Numbered from the stretch's first letter, positions 16,981-26,037 are shown. The stretch is 55,611 bases of DNA from Thioglobus_B sp964558405 (GCA_964558405.1 CAZLDG010000004.1:1-55611), one strand, 5' to 3'. Numbers and translations are program-made. The notes: generated by a model not told the origin, from the letters alone.

Positions 16981-17934
16981 TTACTCATACAATGGCTCTT
17001 GCGAATTTTTATTAAAGCGTTCAATACTAAAATTGATATACTTTAACTTGTTGGAATCCCAATAGCTCTTAGACTCCACTATCGGTACTTTTTTGTCGCT
17101 AATAATGTCGTACATTGTTTCTACACAAATAGAACCATGTTCTACATCTACTCTGTAATTCCAATTTGTATGGCGAATATGTTGAAAATTTCCGTTTACC
17201 AATCTATATGCATCCTCCAAGTTTGAACATGAGCCCCCAGAAGAGTACTGGCTTATTGTTTTATGCTTAAAATCAAACGCACTCAGTTGATCAATCTGAT
17301 TAAACGGCTCTAAATGCTTTATTTCGACAACAGGCGTTCCATATTTATACGATAAATCATATATCAAATACTCATTAACACCCCTTTGCCCTGACCTGAA
17401 GCTAGTAACAATAAGCTCATCCTCGCCATCTAGATCTATATCTTCAAAGAAAAAAGGTATATGGCTTCTGGCGTCCAGTGACATTTCTTTGGTAGTGTGG
17501 TCGTTTCCCCATAATGAGATTTGCTTCAAATATTTAGAATTATTTTTAATTTCGTACGTTTTGCCTAGATTAACAGATAGGTTAAAAACATAATCACTGT
17601 CAAATATATACAAACCACTTTCCTTTAAAATTTCTTGAGGCAAATGGAAATAATTCGCTCCAACAGAAAACGAATTTTCCCATTTCTTAGATCTAAAGTT
17701 AATCAACGCAGGTCCGTTCAATACTGGTGACAAGCCGCTATCAGGAGTCCAAACTACGTTTATTTCGTAATCTTTATGAAACTGATCAGAAAATTGTAAA
17801 TGGATAGCTTTGTTTCTATTGTAATACTGCCACCACTCCTCATTGCTGGCACCAGCCTGAAGTGTCAAACCAAGTAAATATACTACTAGCAGCACCCTGC
17901 ATCTCATAACCATAAAAAATCGTTTATCCAGCAT
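16981..17934 (-). CDS. Secreted protein with a VCBS/EF-hand-like calcium motif
   Basis: About 317 aa, unrecognised as a whole. Starting at the ATG at 17934 (GAGAG about 10 bp ahead) gives a Sec signal peptide, MLDKRFFMVMRCRVLLVVYL... cleaved near QAGA-SN. A longer start at 18000 would add 22 hydrophobic residues. The mature protein carries FFEDIDLDGEDELIVTSF, the D-x-D-x-D-G-x-x-E pattern of FG-GAP/VCBS-like calcium loops, as in XAC2610-type proteins. Divergent from the next secreted protein. Probably periplasmic; function unknown. Confidence 0.7.
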   Translation of the reverse strand: MLDKRFFMVMRCRVLLVVYLLGLTLQAGASNEEWWQYYNRNKAIHLQFSDQFHKDYEINVVWTPDSGLSPVLNGPALINFRSKKWENSFSVGANYFHLPQEILKESGLYIFDSDYVFNLSVNLGKTYEIKNNSKYLKQISLWGNDHTTKEMSLDARSHIPFFFEDIDLDGEDELIVTSFRSGQRGVNEYLIYDLSYKYGTPVVEIKHLEPFNQIDQLSAFDFKHKTISQYSSGGSCSNLEDAYRLVNGNFQHIRHTNWNYRVDVEHGSICVETMYDIISDKKVPIVESKSYWDSNKLKYINFSIERFNKNSQEPLYE

Positions 17935-18034
17935 AAAGTATACATCTCTCAAAGCTACAATCAAACATATAATAAGACTACTTAAACCACAAAAAACCAT
18001 ATAGAATAATGGCTAATAACCCAATGAAAATACA

Positions 18035-18586
18035 ATGAAAAATCTTTATCTATTACTATTTTTTATTCTTTCCCATGCGACCGTCCAGGCGAAAATAGAA
18101 GTTTACAACAACCCGATAAACATACTATGCATTGAAGAGGAGAAAACTGGCTTTGACTGGATTGATAACAAATGGTTAAAAAGAAACTTCATTGAGGAGA
18201 AATTCTTAGTTAAAAAACTAAGGCCTTCCGAGACCGTAAGTGGTTGTTCGCAGAAAGAAGACCCCAACTTTCAAGACAATTACTTCAACGGCCAGGAGGT
18301 TTCTTTTGCTAAAGCCTGCTACGAAATCAAGAATTTTGGAGATAGGTCTCGCAAGAGAAAAGGTAAATATTTTGGAAGGGCGTGTGAAGAAACATGGACA
18401 AAAGAAGAAAGTTCCAAACAGGTTTTACTAGAAAGTGTCAGATGCTCCGAAACCTTATTTCACCCAGAGATTAAATTGGCGCCAAACGGCTGGTTTCACA
18501 AAAGTAGAATAGAAGCTTCATTAAGTGATAAAGCGGAGGAAAAATCTTCTCTTATTATTTCTGTGGGCCGGTGTTCAATTTTATAA
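18035..18586 (+). CDS. Small secreted cysteine-rich hypothetical protein
   Basis: 183 aa with a clear Sec signal peptide (MKNLYLLLFFILSHATVQA, cleavage near residue 19). The mature part has six cysteines, enough for three disulfides, and no recognised domain. It is divergent from the VCBS-like protein across a 100-bp gap that must hold both promoters. Confidence 0.7.
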   Translation: MKNLYLLLFFILSHATVQAKIEVYNNPINILCIEEEKTGFDWIDNKWLKRNFIEEKFLVKKLRPSETVSGCSQKEDPNFQDNYFNGQEVSFAKACYEIKNFGDRSRKRKGKYFGRACEETWTKEESSKQVLLESVRCSETLFHPEIKLAPNGWFHKSRIEASLSDKAEEKSSLIISVGRCSIL

Positions 18587-18634
18587 AGCCATAATGCGCC
18601 TCAAGCACTACAGAGCTGCACTCTAAGCATGTCA

Positions 18635-19369
18635 TTAGATTATGTCGGACACAATTCTAATCAATCGCTTCTTTACCTCATTGACCACTTCAGCTTGCTC
18701 AACATTTCTGCCTCCTGCATAAACAGCGACTTCAGTTGAGGCTACTTCTTTAAACCTCTTCAGGCCATCCTGCTCTTCTTCTTGTAATTTAGGACTTGAG
18801 CTAAATGATATGGTACGTGTAACTCTGCCGCTCTTGGAATCAATGATACCTACGTTAACCTTGGCGATGATGATGTACGTATCTTCAGTTTGATAACTGC
18901 CAGCGATCGAACCTAGCATTGCACCTGTAACAATACCGATTTTCTCAGCATCTTTTGCACTAGAGTATCTACTACCATAATATCCTGCGGTTGCCGCACC
19001 AAGAAAGGCAAACGAATTAGACATGTTAGTCTGAACGTGTCCACTATATTCTATGACCACATCAACTTTCACACCAAAATCTTTGTCAGTATCGGTGTTG
19101 TATCCCTTTTCTTTGAAGGCAGCTTTCAATTGATTGGTAAAGCTTCTCAGATCGTAATTAACATCTCCGGACACGTTTCTTGTGGAGACTTTCAATACAT
19201 TATTGGCAAATTGTTGTGAGTCAATGAAGAAACTTTCACCAATAGTGGAGCCATACTGAATCCCTGTTACAGGATCTTTAATCATGCCAAGTCGAGTAGT
19301 TTGAGAACAACCTGACGCTAAAAATATTAGCGATACTGAAACTAGTAAAATTTTTGATAATCTAAACAT
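18635..19369 (-). CDS. TraT-like outer-membrane lipoprotein
   Basis: 244 aa with a lipobox (FLASGC, Cys21). The mature region follows the TraT plan: SGDVNYDLRSFTNQLKAAFKEKGY, a central Gly/Ala-rich hydrophobic region (FAFLGAATAGYYG, GIVTGAMLGSIAGSY), then a region resembling the TraT C-terminus. TraT proteins act in conjugative surface exclusion and serum resistance. No other transfer genes are present, so only an exposed surface lipoprotein role is supported. The first base overlaps the stop of the protease gene, indicating one transcript. Confidence 0.75.
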   Translation of the reverse strand: MFRLSKILLVSVSLIFLASGCSQTTRLGMIKDPVTGIQYGSTIGESFFIDSQQFANNVLKVSTRNVSGDVNYDLRSFTNQLKAAFKEKGYNTDTDKDFGVKVDVVIEYSGHVQTNMSNSFAFLGAATAGYYGSRYSSAKDAEKIGIVTGAMLGSIAGSYQTEDTYIIIAKVNVGIIDSKSGRVTRTISFSSSPKLQEEEQDGLKRFKEVASTEVAVYAGGRNVEQAEVVNEVKKRLIRIVSDII

Positions 19370-21828
19370 TAGAAATCCTCCTTAAGAAATGTTTCAACTT
19401 CGGAATGATGAATCGAGAACGCAATACCTTCCACCGCTTCTCCAACCAACTTATTGTCATTCACACCGATTACTTTATTGCCAAGAAAAAGTGGTCCGCC
19501 AGAGTTTCCTGGATTAATTGGCGTGTCAGTCTGAATAAACAATACTTCTTTTCCACCAGTATCATATATGCTTGGCTTCTTTCGGACGGCACTTATCACA
19601 CCCCTGGTAATCGTAAATTCAAGACTCTTAGGATGGCCAATAGCTTCAATAGTAGAGCCCAAATCAAGTTTATTTTTATTGTAGAACTCAACTGGCTTGC
19701 CTTTTTCTTGAACTTTAATCAAGGCTAAATCTAGTCGGACATCAGACTTAACAACCTTACCAAATGTTTCTAAGCCGTTATATAGCTTCATCTCAACAAA
19801 CTTGGCACCTTCGATAACGTGATAGTTTGTTAAAACAAGATCAGGGGTTACATAGAATCCTGATCCCAGGCCGCCCTCTGGATTGTATACAACTACTACA
19901 TTGTCAAACCTAGGGTCATTAAGTGGACGAGCATCGTATGTTGCATTCTTATAATTTTCTAATGCCTGATTCTTATCATACATCATCTCAAGTCTTAACT
20001 CATTTTCACTGGTCAATACTTGCTCTTTCGCCTGATTGTTTAAATATTGATCAAGTATCAAAGAAACGTCTAGATCGATTGGCTGCTCTTCATAGTTTGA
20101 TATTACATCTTCGGAATCATACTGCTTTAAGATGCTTTTCTTATTAATATCACTATTCTTCACATCATACGAAATATTAAAGTTTTTACTCTCTGATACA
20201 TCTACCACATCTTTGAAGTATGTTTTCTTTTTCAAATTAATAACATAGAAGTTAGCTGTTAGATTTTTCCTAACCGTTAAGGCTGAAGTATTAAACTCAT
20301 ACTCTTTATGAATTGGCTTTTTAAGAGTCTGTGGCGTTTCTATGAGTGCAGTTTGAAACTCTCTCAATCTTTCTTGCGCAGCGGCTATAGCAAGACCTTT
20401 AGCAAGCTCACAATACACAGCGCCATAACCAGGAGCACAGTACTGAGAGCTGGCACTTTGAACTCCCATTTGAGCATTCTGAACATCTAACTGAGCGGCC
20501 AAGAATGCTGGATTCTGCTCAGTTTCATACCCTGAAAGAAATTTAGATTGAGCTTTATCTCGCTTCTGAATCCTTCTGTTGACATTTGCTAACGCTGTAT
20601 CAAACACAATAATAAAGTCTGAATCGGCACTATCTTTAAATATATCTGACACTTCCGACTTGCCGATTTCAAAAGGCAGATCCATAGTAATCTCAGCTGG
20701 GAACTCTACCTGCCCTTCTTTTAATAGTGTCTTGCTAGTAATTTCAACAAATTTAACCTTAAGCTTTCCTGTAGATTCAGGCTCTAGACCAATTTTCTTT
20801 GCTTCAATCAGCGCGCTCATCACAGTCGCCAAAACACCTTGACTGCCTTTACTCTCTCTGCTGTACGCATCTAAAAATATATTGCCCAAATCATTCTTCT
20901 GGCTATTGGATAAATAACTCAGATACTGACTCGAGAATTCCGATATTTCATTAACACTTTTACTATTGAAATAGTTTGGAATTTTTGACCCCAGGCTTCT
21001 TAACACGGTAGATTTATTTAACGCAACAGGGTACGAAGCAAAGAACCCTTCAAGTCTTCCTATGCCATACTTGATAAGATTGTCAGCCCCCTCTCTCGTT
21101 AACTCTTGGCTCAAGTTCGAGAGGCTAACTTCTAGCTTTTTAACGTACTCACTAGAAAACCCAGGGATGCTTAAAAGAGGATGTTCTGCATAGCTGCGCA
21201 ACACAGCTTGGGAAGATTTAATATCCGACTTAATAGTTGCCCATTTTTCTTGATTATCGACACTTCTGGCAGAGGCTTTCAGTTTTTCAATCTCTTTTAA
21301 AAATTTGGGGTTATAAGTTTGCAGATTTAAGTATTCCGCAACCTGCTTTAATTCGTCTCTGTATTTTTCAAGGTTTGTTATCTGCTCACCAATCAGAGAC
21401 ATTTGGTCAAAGAAATCATGCTGATAAACTTTGAATAATTCTGAAGCCCCTTGAAAGTTACCCTGTTCTACCATTTCCTTCAGATGGTCACCTTGATCAT
21501 AAAACAGGTTGTAATCTTTTTGCTCAAGCGAATCACTAACATAGTTAGTTGGCGCATCAGGCTCTGAATTATTTGTAGAATTGCCAAAAGACGGGATTGA
21601 GAACGAACTACCTTGCATTGCCTCTTGCGAAGAGTCAATTGCATCTTTTACTGCGCTATCCAATCCTGTTGAACACAAAAGATCATCAGGGTTTTTATTG
21701 CAAAAATCTGGGTCAGTTAAGCCAAATATAGCATGGCTAGAATGTGTTGCAAAAGCAAGAAAAAGAACTGTTAATAATTTAAGGTGCATACGTAAAAGAG
21801 GCCTTTGTAATATATGTAGATACATCAT
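19369..21828 (-). CDS. Secreted trypsin-like (S1C/HtrA-type) serine protease with long N-terminal helical region
   Basis: About 819 aa. A Sec signal peptide is present (cleavage near THSSHA). The start is uncertain: 21828 (ATG, GGA 5 bp ahead), TTG at 21837 or ATG at 21789. Residues ~100-630 are helical and Gln/Lys/Glu-rich with coiled-coil character. The C-terminal ~180 residues form a trypsin fold with the catalytic triad His673, Asp703 and Ser779 (numbering from 21837), in TNYHVIEG, RLDLALI and NPGNSGGP. No PDZ domain is visible. Encoded with the TraT-like lipoprotein (1-bp overlap). Confidence 0.85.
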   Translation of the reverse strand: MMYLHILQRPLLRMHLKLLTVLFLAFATHSSHAIFGLTDPDFCNKNPDDLLCSTGLDSAVKDAIDSSQEAMQGSSFSIPSFGNSTNNSEPDAPTNYVSDSLEQKDYNLFYDQGDHLKEMVEQGNFQGASELFKVYQHDFFDQMSLIGEQITNLEKYRDELKQVAEYLNLQTYNPKFLKEIEKLKASARSVDNQEKWATIKSDIKSSQAVLRSYAEHPLLSIPGFSSEYVKKLEVSLSNLSQELTREGADNLIKYGIGRLEGFFASYPVALNKSTVLRSLGSKIPNYFNSKSVNEISEFSSQYLSYLSNSQKNDLGNIFLDAYSRESKGSQGVLATVMSALIEAKKIGLEPESTGKLKVKFVEITSKTLLKEGQVEFPAEITMDLPFEIGKSEVSDIFKDSADSDFIIVFDTALANVNRRIQKRDKAQSKFLSGYETEQNPAFLAAQLDVQNAQMGVQSASSQYCAPGYGAVYCELAKGLAIAAAQERLREFQTALIETPQTLKKPIHKEYEFNTSALTVRKNLTANFYVINLKKKTYFKDVVDVSESKNFNISYDVKNSDINKKSILKQYDSEDVISNYEEQPIDLDVSLILDQYLNNQAKEQVLTSENELRLEMMYDKNQALENYKNATYDARPLNDPRFDNVVVVYNPEGGLGSGFYVTPDLVLTNYHVIEGAKFVEMKLYNGLETFGKVVKSDVRLDLALIKVQEKGKPVEFYNKNKLDLGSTIEAIGHPKSLEFTITRGVISAVRKKPSIYDTGGKEVLFIQTDTPINPGNSGGPLFLGNKVIGVNDNKLVGEAVEGIAFSIHHSEVETFLKEDF

Positions 21829-21837
21829 ATATTCCAA

Positions 21838-22093
21838 TATACACTCTGTACATTATGGAAAACCTTAAGACTGATCAAGAAAGAGGATTAATTTAACTGA
21901 AAAACCAGGATTAGATCGAGATTTGTGAGTAAATTTGTGGGTACCATATTAATAGTTATTTATTTTTTTGATTAAAAATCAATTAATTATATTATTAATT
22001 TAGCTCCATCTATCTCTAGTGGAACGATCTGACCTTTAATAATCCAACAGTTAACAATTTTTACCTATACAAAATGACAATAAAATAGATTGC
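21838..22093. other. Gene-free gap with a third integrase-type repeat and AT-rich tract
   Basis: 255 bp between the protease and SSB genes. It holds GTGAGTAAATTTGTGGGTAC (21926-21945), similar to the attL- and attR-proximal repeats, then an AT-only tract around 21950-22005. It may mark an older element end inside the island. No gene is visible. Confidence 0.5.
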
Positions 22094-22483
22094 ATGTCAA
22101 ATATTAACAAAGCAATCCTTATTGGACGTGTTTCTCAAACACCCGTCTTATGCAAAGACCCCAAAAATGGCCCGACAGTTGCCCTATATATTAGAACTTC
22201 TGATACTTGGACAGATAGCCAAACCGGAAGCAAAAGAGAGAAGGTAGAGTTACACCGTGTACTTTTGCATAAAAAACTTGCCGAAGTAGCCCACAGATAT
22301 TTGTACATTGGCGATAAAGTCTACATAGAAGGTTCGATCTATACAAGCCAATCAAAGGAAAACTTGTCAAATAAATATAGAACTAGCATTACTTTGAGAA
22401 ATCCAACCAGCAATATACAACTACTCAGCAAGTCCGATAGAAGTGCATTAAAAACTCTACGCATTTCAAACTTAATAACTTGA
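22094..22483 (+). CDS. Divergent single-stranded DNA-binding protein (SSB)
   Basis: 129 aa. OB-fold SSB pattern: N-K-A-I-L-I-G-R-V at the start, TSDTWTDSQTGSKREKVELHRVLL and YIGDKVYIEGSIYTSQ, all matching bacterial SSB blocks. The acidic C-terminal tail (DDDIPF), used to recruit host repair proteins, is absent; the protein ends LKTLRISNLIT. As an island-encoded SSB it probably supports single-stranded replication or transfer intermediates made by the Gp2-like protein. Confidence 0.88.
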   Translation: MSNINKAILIGRVSQTPVLCKDPKNGPTVALYIRTSDTWTDSQTGSKREKVELHRVLLHKKLAEVAHRYLYIGDKVYIEGSIYTSQSKENLSNKYRTSITLRNPTSNIQLLSKSDRSALKTLRISNLIT

Positions 22484-22725
22484 TGCAATTTTTGTAGTTT
22501 GCAGGACTTTAACAGTCTCCTATCATTTTTTAGACTTACATAACGTTCATTATTCAAAATCAAAGAAAAATCAAGAATATAAGGTTTCTGACTTAGCTAG
22601 GCATGGCAACCGAATCACTACCTTAACTAGGCGCAATTAAACATCATAAAAGTGAGTAGAAATGTGAGTAGAAAAAATCTAAATTTATACTAAAACCCTT
22701 TAAAAATACAGTATTTATATATAAA
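22484..22725. other. Gene-free island end carrying the attR-proximal repeat
   Basis: The 345-bp gap from SSB to the next gene contains the island's right end. AAAAGTGAGTAGAAATGTGAGTAGAAA-type tandem repeats lie at 22648-22675, paired with those at 10167-10193. The rest is AT-rich with no coding potential. Confidence 0.55.
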
Positions 22726-22749
22726 TTCGATTCCGGCCCCGGCACCATA
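22726..22749 (+). repeat. attR: displaced tRNA-Leu 3' end copy
   Basis: 24 bp matching attL (10034-10058) with one substitution and one missing G. It marks the right boundary; host sequence resumes after it. Confidence 0.9.
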
Positions 22750-22828
22750 CATTTGTTATTAATCAAACAACTCTATCAGCCACTGTCTTTATTTGAGTGG
22801 ATTAGGCCATGATCCCTTGATTTCCAAA

Positions 22829-23398
22829 CTAAATAATATTGCGTCTAATTAATATCGGCTTGAAGATAGCCAGCGTAACAACAATAAACACAATACTGCC
22901 CAAAGTGGCACTCAGTGAATAAGATTGGAAAAACCACACCCAATCGGTAATCACCTTGCCATTCATTGGGTAGACAATCAGTTTTGCACCATTGGCCAAA
23001 AAGACCGTAATTAGAATCAAAGGCAGCATGCGCAGATAAAGCGCCTTGCCATTAAAGAAGAATTCTCTCACATTGAATTGCTTCATAATCCAAATGGCAA
23101 TAATTGGAGCAGCGGTATCAATCACTTTGCCTAAGTAGCTATTGATATAGGCCATATCAAAACCACCTTTAATGATAAATGCAGCCACAAGATAGCCTGC
23201 CAAAACGCCAAAAGCTACTCGATTGCCAAATAGTAAGATTGCAAGAATAGAGGCACCCATTGGTAACCAGAGATAATTGGCCACAGCAATATTATAGTGG
23301 TCAAATGGAATAATGATATATCGTGATACGAAAACCGCAATAAAGGCGATCAAATTGTATTGTATAAACTGTTTCATGGTGATGGTGTTATTTTCCAT
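22829..23398 (-). CDS. MASE1-like integral membrane protein without output domain
   Basis: 189 aa, six or so hydrophobic segments, no soluble domain. Resemblance to MASE1-type membrane sensory modules is weak but plausible. It overlaps the response regulator gene by 11 bp, so it is the third gene of the two-component operon and may tune sensing or act as a transport or anchor subunit. Function unassigned. Confidence 0.65.
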   Translation of the reverse strand: MENNTITMKQFIQYNLIAFIAVFVSRYIIIPFDHYNIAVANYLWLPMGASILAILLFGNRVAFGVLAGYLVAAFIIKGGFDMAYINSYLGKVIDTAAPIIAIWIMKQFNVREFFFNGKALYLRMLPLILITVFLANGAKLIVYPMNGKVITDWVWFFQSYSLSATLGSIVFIVVTLAIFKPILIRRNII

Positions 23399-24002
23399 GG
23401 CTACCTCCTTCTCTATTTATTAAGGTTGACATTGTTACCAGCTCTGCAAAAGAGTTGGCCTGCATTTTTTTCATAACTTTGGCTCTATGAGCCTCGACCG
23501 TTACTAACGATATAAATAATTTTTCAGCAATATTCTTATTTTTATCGCCCTGTATTATAAGCAATAAAACTTCCTTCTCTCTAGCGCTCAATAACAAATA
23601 TCGTTTATTAATCTCGATAGCACCCTTTTTATCTGCGATTACCCCCTCTACAGCTTTCAACAATTCTGGCGGGGAAAATGGTTTCTCAATAAAATCATAA
23701 GCGCCCAATTTCATCGCCTTAATGGCAATATTGGTATCGGCATGCCCTGTGATAAAAATGGTGGGCAATAAAAAGCCACGCACATTCAACGCTGTTTGCA
23801 ATTCAATGCCGTCCATATTATCCATATTGATATCTGAAACTAAGCAGCCCAATTGAATGTCAGCGTCATAGTTATAGTCATCTAAAAAATCTATGGCTGA
23901 GTTATAAGTAGAGACAGCATAACCTTTCATGGAGAAATAATTACTCAATGAGCTCAAGACAGATTCGTCATCATCTACAATAAAAATTCGACACTCACTC
24001 AT
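23388..24002 (-). CDS. FixJ/TtrR-like response regulator
   Basis: 204 aa. A receiver domain with the phospho-acceptor Asp in SDINMDNM (about Asp58) and conserved Lys in IEKPFSP is followed by a LuxR/GerE HTH (LSAREKEVLLLIIQGDKNKNIAEKLFISLVTVEAHRAKVMKK). It overlaps the sensor kinase by 8 bp. It should activate target genes on phosphorylation; the targets are not adjacent. Confidence 0.92.
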   Translation of the reverse strand: MSECRIFIVDDDESVLSSLSNYFSMKGYAVSTYNSAIDFLDDYNYDADIQLGCLVSDINMDNMDGIELQTALNVRGFLLPTIFITGHADTNIAIKAMKLGAYDFIEKPFSPPELLKAVEGVIADKKGAIEINKRYLLLSAREKEVLLLIIQGDKNKNIAEKLFISLVTVEAHRAKVMKKMQANSFAELVTMSTLINREGGSHGK

Positions 24003-25698
24003 GTCTTTTTGGTATTTTCAACATAAAAATACTGCCACTTATCGTGGTTGATTCTAGCGACAAATCACCCTCGTATGATCTCATAATGTTTCTACTGAGA
24101 TTTAGTCCAAGGCCAAAACCCTCCTTTTCACTCATAGTTTTGCTTGATTTAAACAGTTTAAATAGCATACCCGGTTCTTGAATAACACCACCAGAATCTT
24201 CAACATATAAATAAGCAAAAGCTTTGTCTTGTTTCATGGCTAATTTAATAAAGTTGCGATCTTTTTGATTGTTAATCATGGCGCTGATGGCGTTTTTAAA
24301 CAAATTTAGCAAAACCTGATCAAACTCGATCGGACTCATATAAGCGCCCACCGTTGGCATGAGGTTTAGGCCTTGAATTTCAATCTTATTATTGATGGTT
24401 TCCGCTTTCACCAAATCCACAATGCCTGAGATTCTAGTTTTAATATCAAACACCTCTGGCTTGGTTTCCTTGTTGGCGACCAAGCTCCTAATGTTGGAAA
24501 TAATATCCACACATTGTTGTGTTTTATAACTCATTGAACCCGACACTTTTTGCAATTCGTTTTTATTAAGGTCTTTATCAAAAGACATATCTTTGATGAT
24601 TTCGGCATCAATTCTTATCGAAGTGATCGGCTGAGAAAGCTCGTGGGTGACTTCTGCCAATAGCCGATTCATAGAGCTATTAACCGAGAGTCTTTCCAGT
24701 CTTGTTTTGTATTTAAAGAGTTTTTTATCGACCTTATTGGCAAAATACAAATAGATGAAAAATATCAGAAAAAATATACTGAGAATAAAAGGATAGTTCT
24801 GCTTGAAATAGCTAATATGCGCAGGATCTTGATAGATGCCCATCCGATATCTTCTTAGCTGTTGTTTGACAATATCGTAATCCGCCAACTCTCCCCACTT
24901 GAAAGTGTCTCTACTGGCATGAAAACCCTTAAACAATTCAATAATTTCACTGGTTTGCAATTGATTTGACGTAGTGGTTGAGGACAAGGCCCATTCTGGG
25001 TATGTACTGGTGGAAATATACGCTCCAAACTCAATACTATTGCCCGGCTCTAGTATTCTAAGATCTTGCTCTTTAACCACGCCTGATTGGATTAAACCCT
25101 CCAGAACGCCCGTCCTAACAATACCCACATCAATAGGGCCTGATATAACGTTTCTAACAACGCTTTCATCATTGCCTAAAAAACTGGTTGTTTTAAATTC
25201 CCGATGTCCATGCGGATAGTTAATTTTCTCCATGAGATGGGCATAGCCAAATAACCAAGCACCTCCATCCTTATTATTGGCTGCGATGGTTAACTCATTG
25301 ATAGTGCTCAAATTATGTATCTCACTGCTCGAAGAGGTAAAAAACACACTGCCATAGACATTTTTTCCCTGGCTGTTGTGGCGAGTTAGCAGCGGGGTGG
25401 TGTTATAAAGTTGAGACAGCTGTACAGTCGCCACTGGGTTGGCAACCACATAATCTACTCCTCCCTCTGCCACCTTGTTATACAAAATAGAACTGTCATT
25501 TCCAGCAGAGCACAAAACCTCAATATTATTAGCCGGCATGCCAGCGCTTAAATGATTTTGTAAGGATGTGCAATACGCCGATTGCGGCTTTTGATTCAGA
25601 TGCGCCTCTACCAAAACGGAAATGGTAGTCTTGTCATTAGCCAGTGCATAACCATTAGCGGTGGCAAAAAAAGCAAGCGCAAATAGAAGTTTATTCAT
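23995..25698 (-). CDS. TtrS-like sensor histidine kinase with PhnD-type periplasmic binding domain
   Basis: 567 aa. Signal peptide (1-20), PhnD/phosphonate-binding-like sensor domain (about 25-270), one transmembrane segment (304-322), then kinase core: H-box Ser-x-Pro with His352 in VTHELSQPITS, N-box NLFKNAISAM, G-boxes VEDSGG and GFGLGLNLSRN. The layout is that of TtrS, the tetrathionate sensor. Tetrathionate would fit a sulfur oxidiser, but no ttr reductase genes are near, so the ligand is open. Confidence 0.85.
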   Translation of the reverse strand: MNKLLFALAFFATANGYALANDKTTISVLVEAHLNQKPQSAYCTSLQNHLSAGMPANNIEVLCSAGNDSSILYNKVAEGGVDYVVANPVATVQLSQLYNTTPLLTRHNSQGKNVYGSVFFTSSSSEIHNLSTINELTIAANNKDGGAWLFGYAHLMEKINYPHGHREFKTTSFLGNDESVVRNVISGPIDVGIVRTGVLEGLIQSGVVKEQDLRILEPGNSIEFGAYISTSTYPEWALSSTTTSNQLQTSEIIELFKGFHASRDTFKWGELADYDIVKQQLRRYRMGIYQDPAHISYFKQNYPFILSIFFLIFFIYLYFANKVDKKLFKYKTRLERLSVNSSMNRLLAEVTHELSQPITSIRIDAEIIKDMSFDKDLNKNELQKVSGSMSYKTQQCVDIISNIRSLVANKETKPEVFDIKTRISGIVDLVKAETINNKIEIQGLNLMPTVGAYMSPIEFDQVLLNLFKNAISAMINNQKDRNFIKLAMKQDKAFAYLYVEDSGGVIQEPGMLFKLFKSSKTMSEKEGFGLGLNLSRNIMRSYEGDLSLESTTISGSIFMLKIPKRHE

Positions 25699-25815
25699 AG
25701 CAAAAGATTATAAACACTTGTAATTCTTTGCGTGAATGTTGTTTGAGTGGCAATGGAACTACTATTAAAGCACCTTGTTGGACTTAATAATCGCTATTGG
25801 TTCACACTAATTTAA

Positions 25816-26037
25816 TCAGATTTCACCGGTGTCAATCACTGCTACGGTCACACCACTGCCTGAATAACCATCTGAATAGATCTCTGCAGCATTAATACTG
25901 CTCAAACCATATTGGGCATTGTATTCCGCGCTTTGATAATAAGAAGGCGGGTTTTGTATCACTGCTGCCGAACCGCCGCCACATGCACTTAATAGCAAGG
26001 CAAACATCGGCAGTAAGGATAGTAATTTTATCGGCAA
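25816..26037 (-). pseudogene. Truncated S8 (subtilisin-like) serine peptidase lipoprotein
   Basis: A 73-aa 5' remnant: a lipobox-type signal peptide (LLLSACGGGS) then AAEIYSDGYSGSGVTVAVIDTG, the Asp block that opens the S8 catalytic domain. The frame stops two codons later, where a full protease would continue for hundreds of residues with His and Ser blocks, and no continuation is seen downstream. Probably a decayed autotransporter or secreted protease. Confidence 0.75.

Larger units (their letters stand above)
10057..22749. mobile_element. 12.7-kb integrative island in tRNA-Leu(UAA)
   Basis: Bounded by attL and attR copies of the tRNA 3' end. It carries a P4-type tyrosine integrase next to the tRNA, an AlpA-like regulator, an inovirus Gp2-like HUH protein and a divergent SSB. 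Cargo includes a PARIS-type defence pair, an uncharacterised three-gene operon, secreted proteins and a TraT-like lipoprotein/protease pair. No structural phage or conjugation genes are visible, so it resembles a satellite or mobilisable island. Excision would restore an unbroken tRNA. Confidence 0.9.

Noticed and set aside
23995..25698. Confirmed tetrathionate sensor
   Set aside because: Domain layout fits TtrS but no reductase genes are near, so the ligand is left open.
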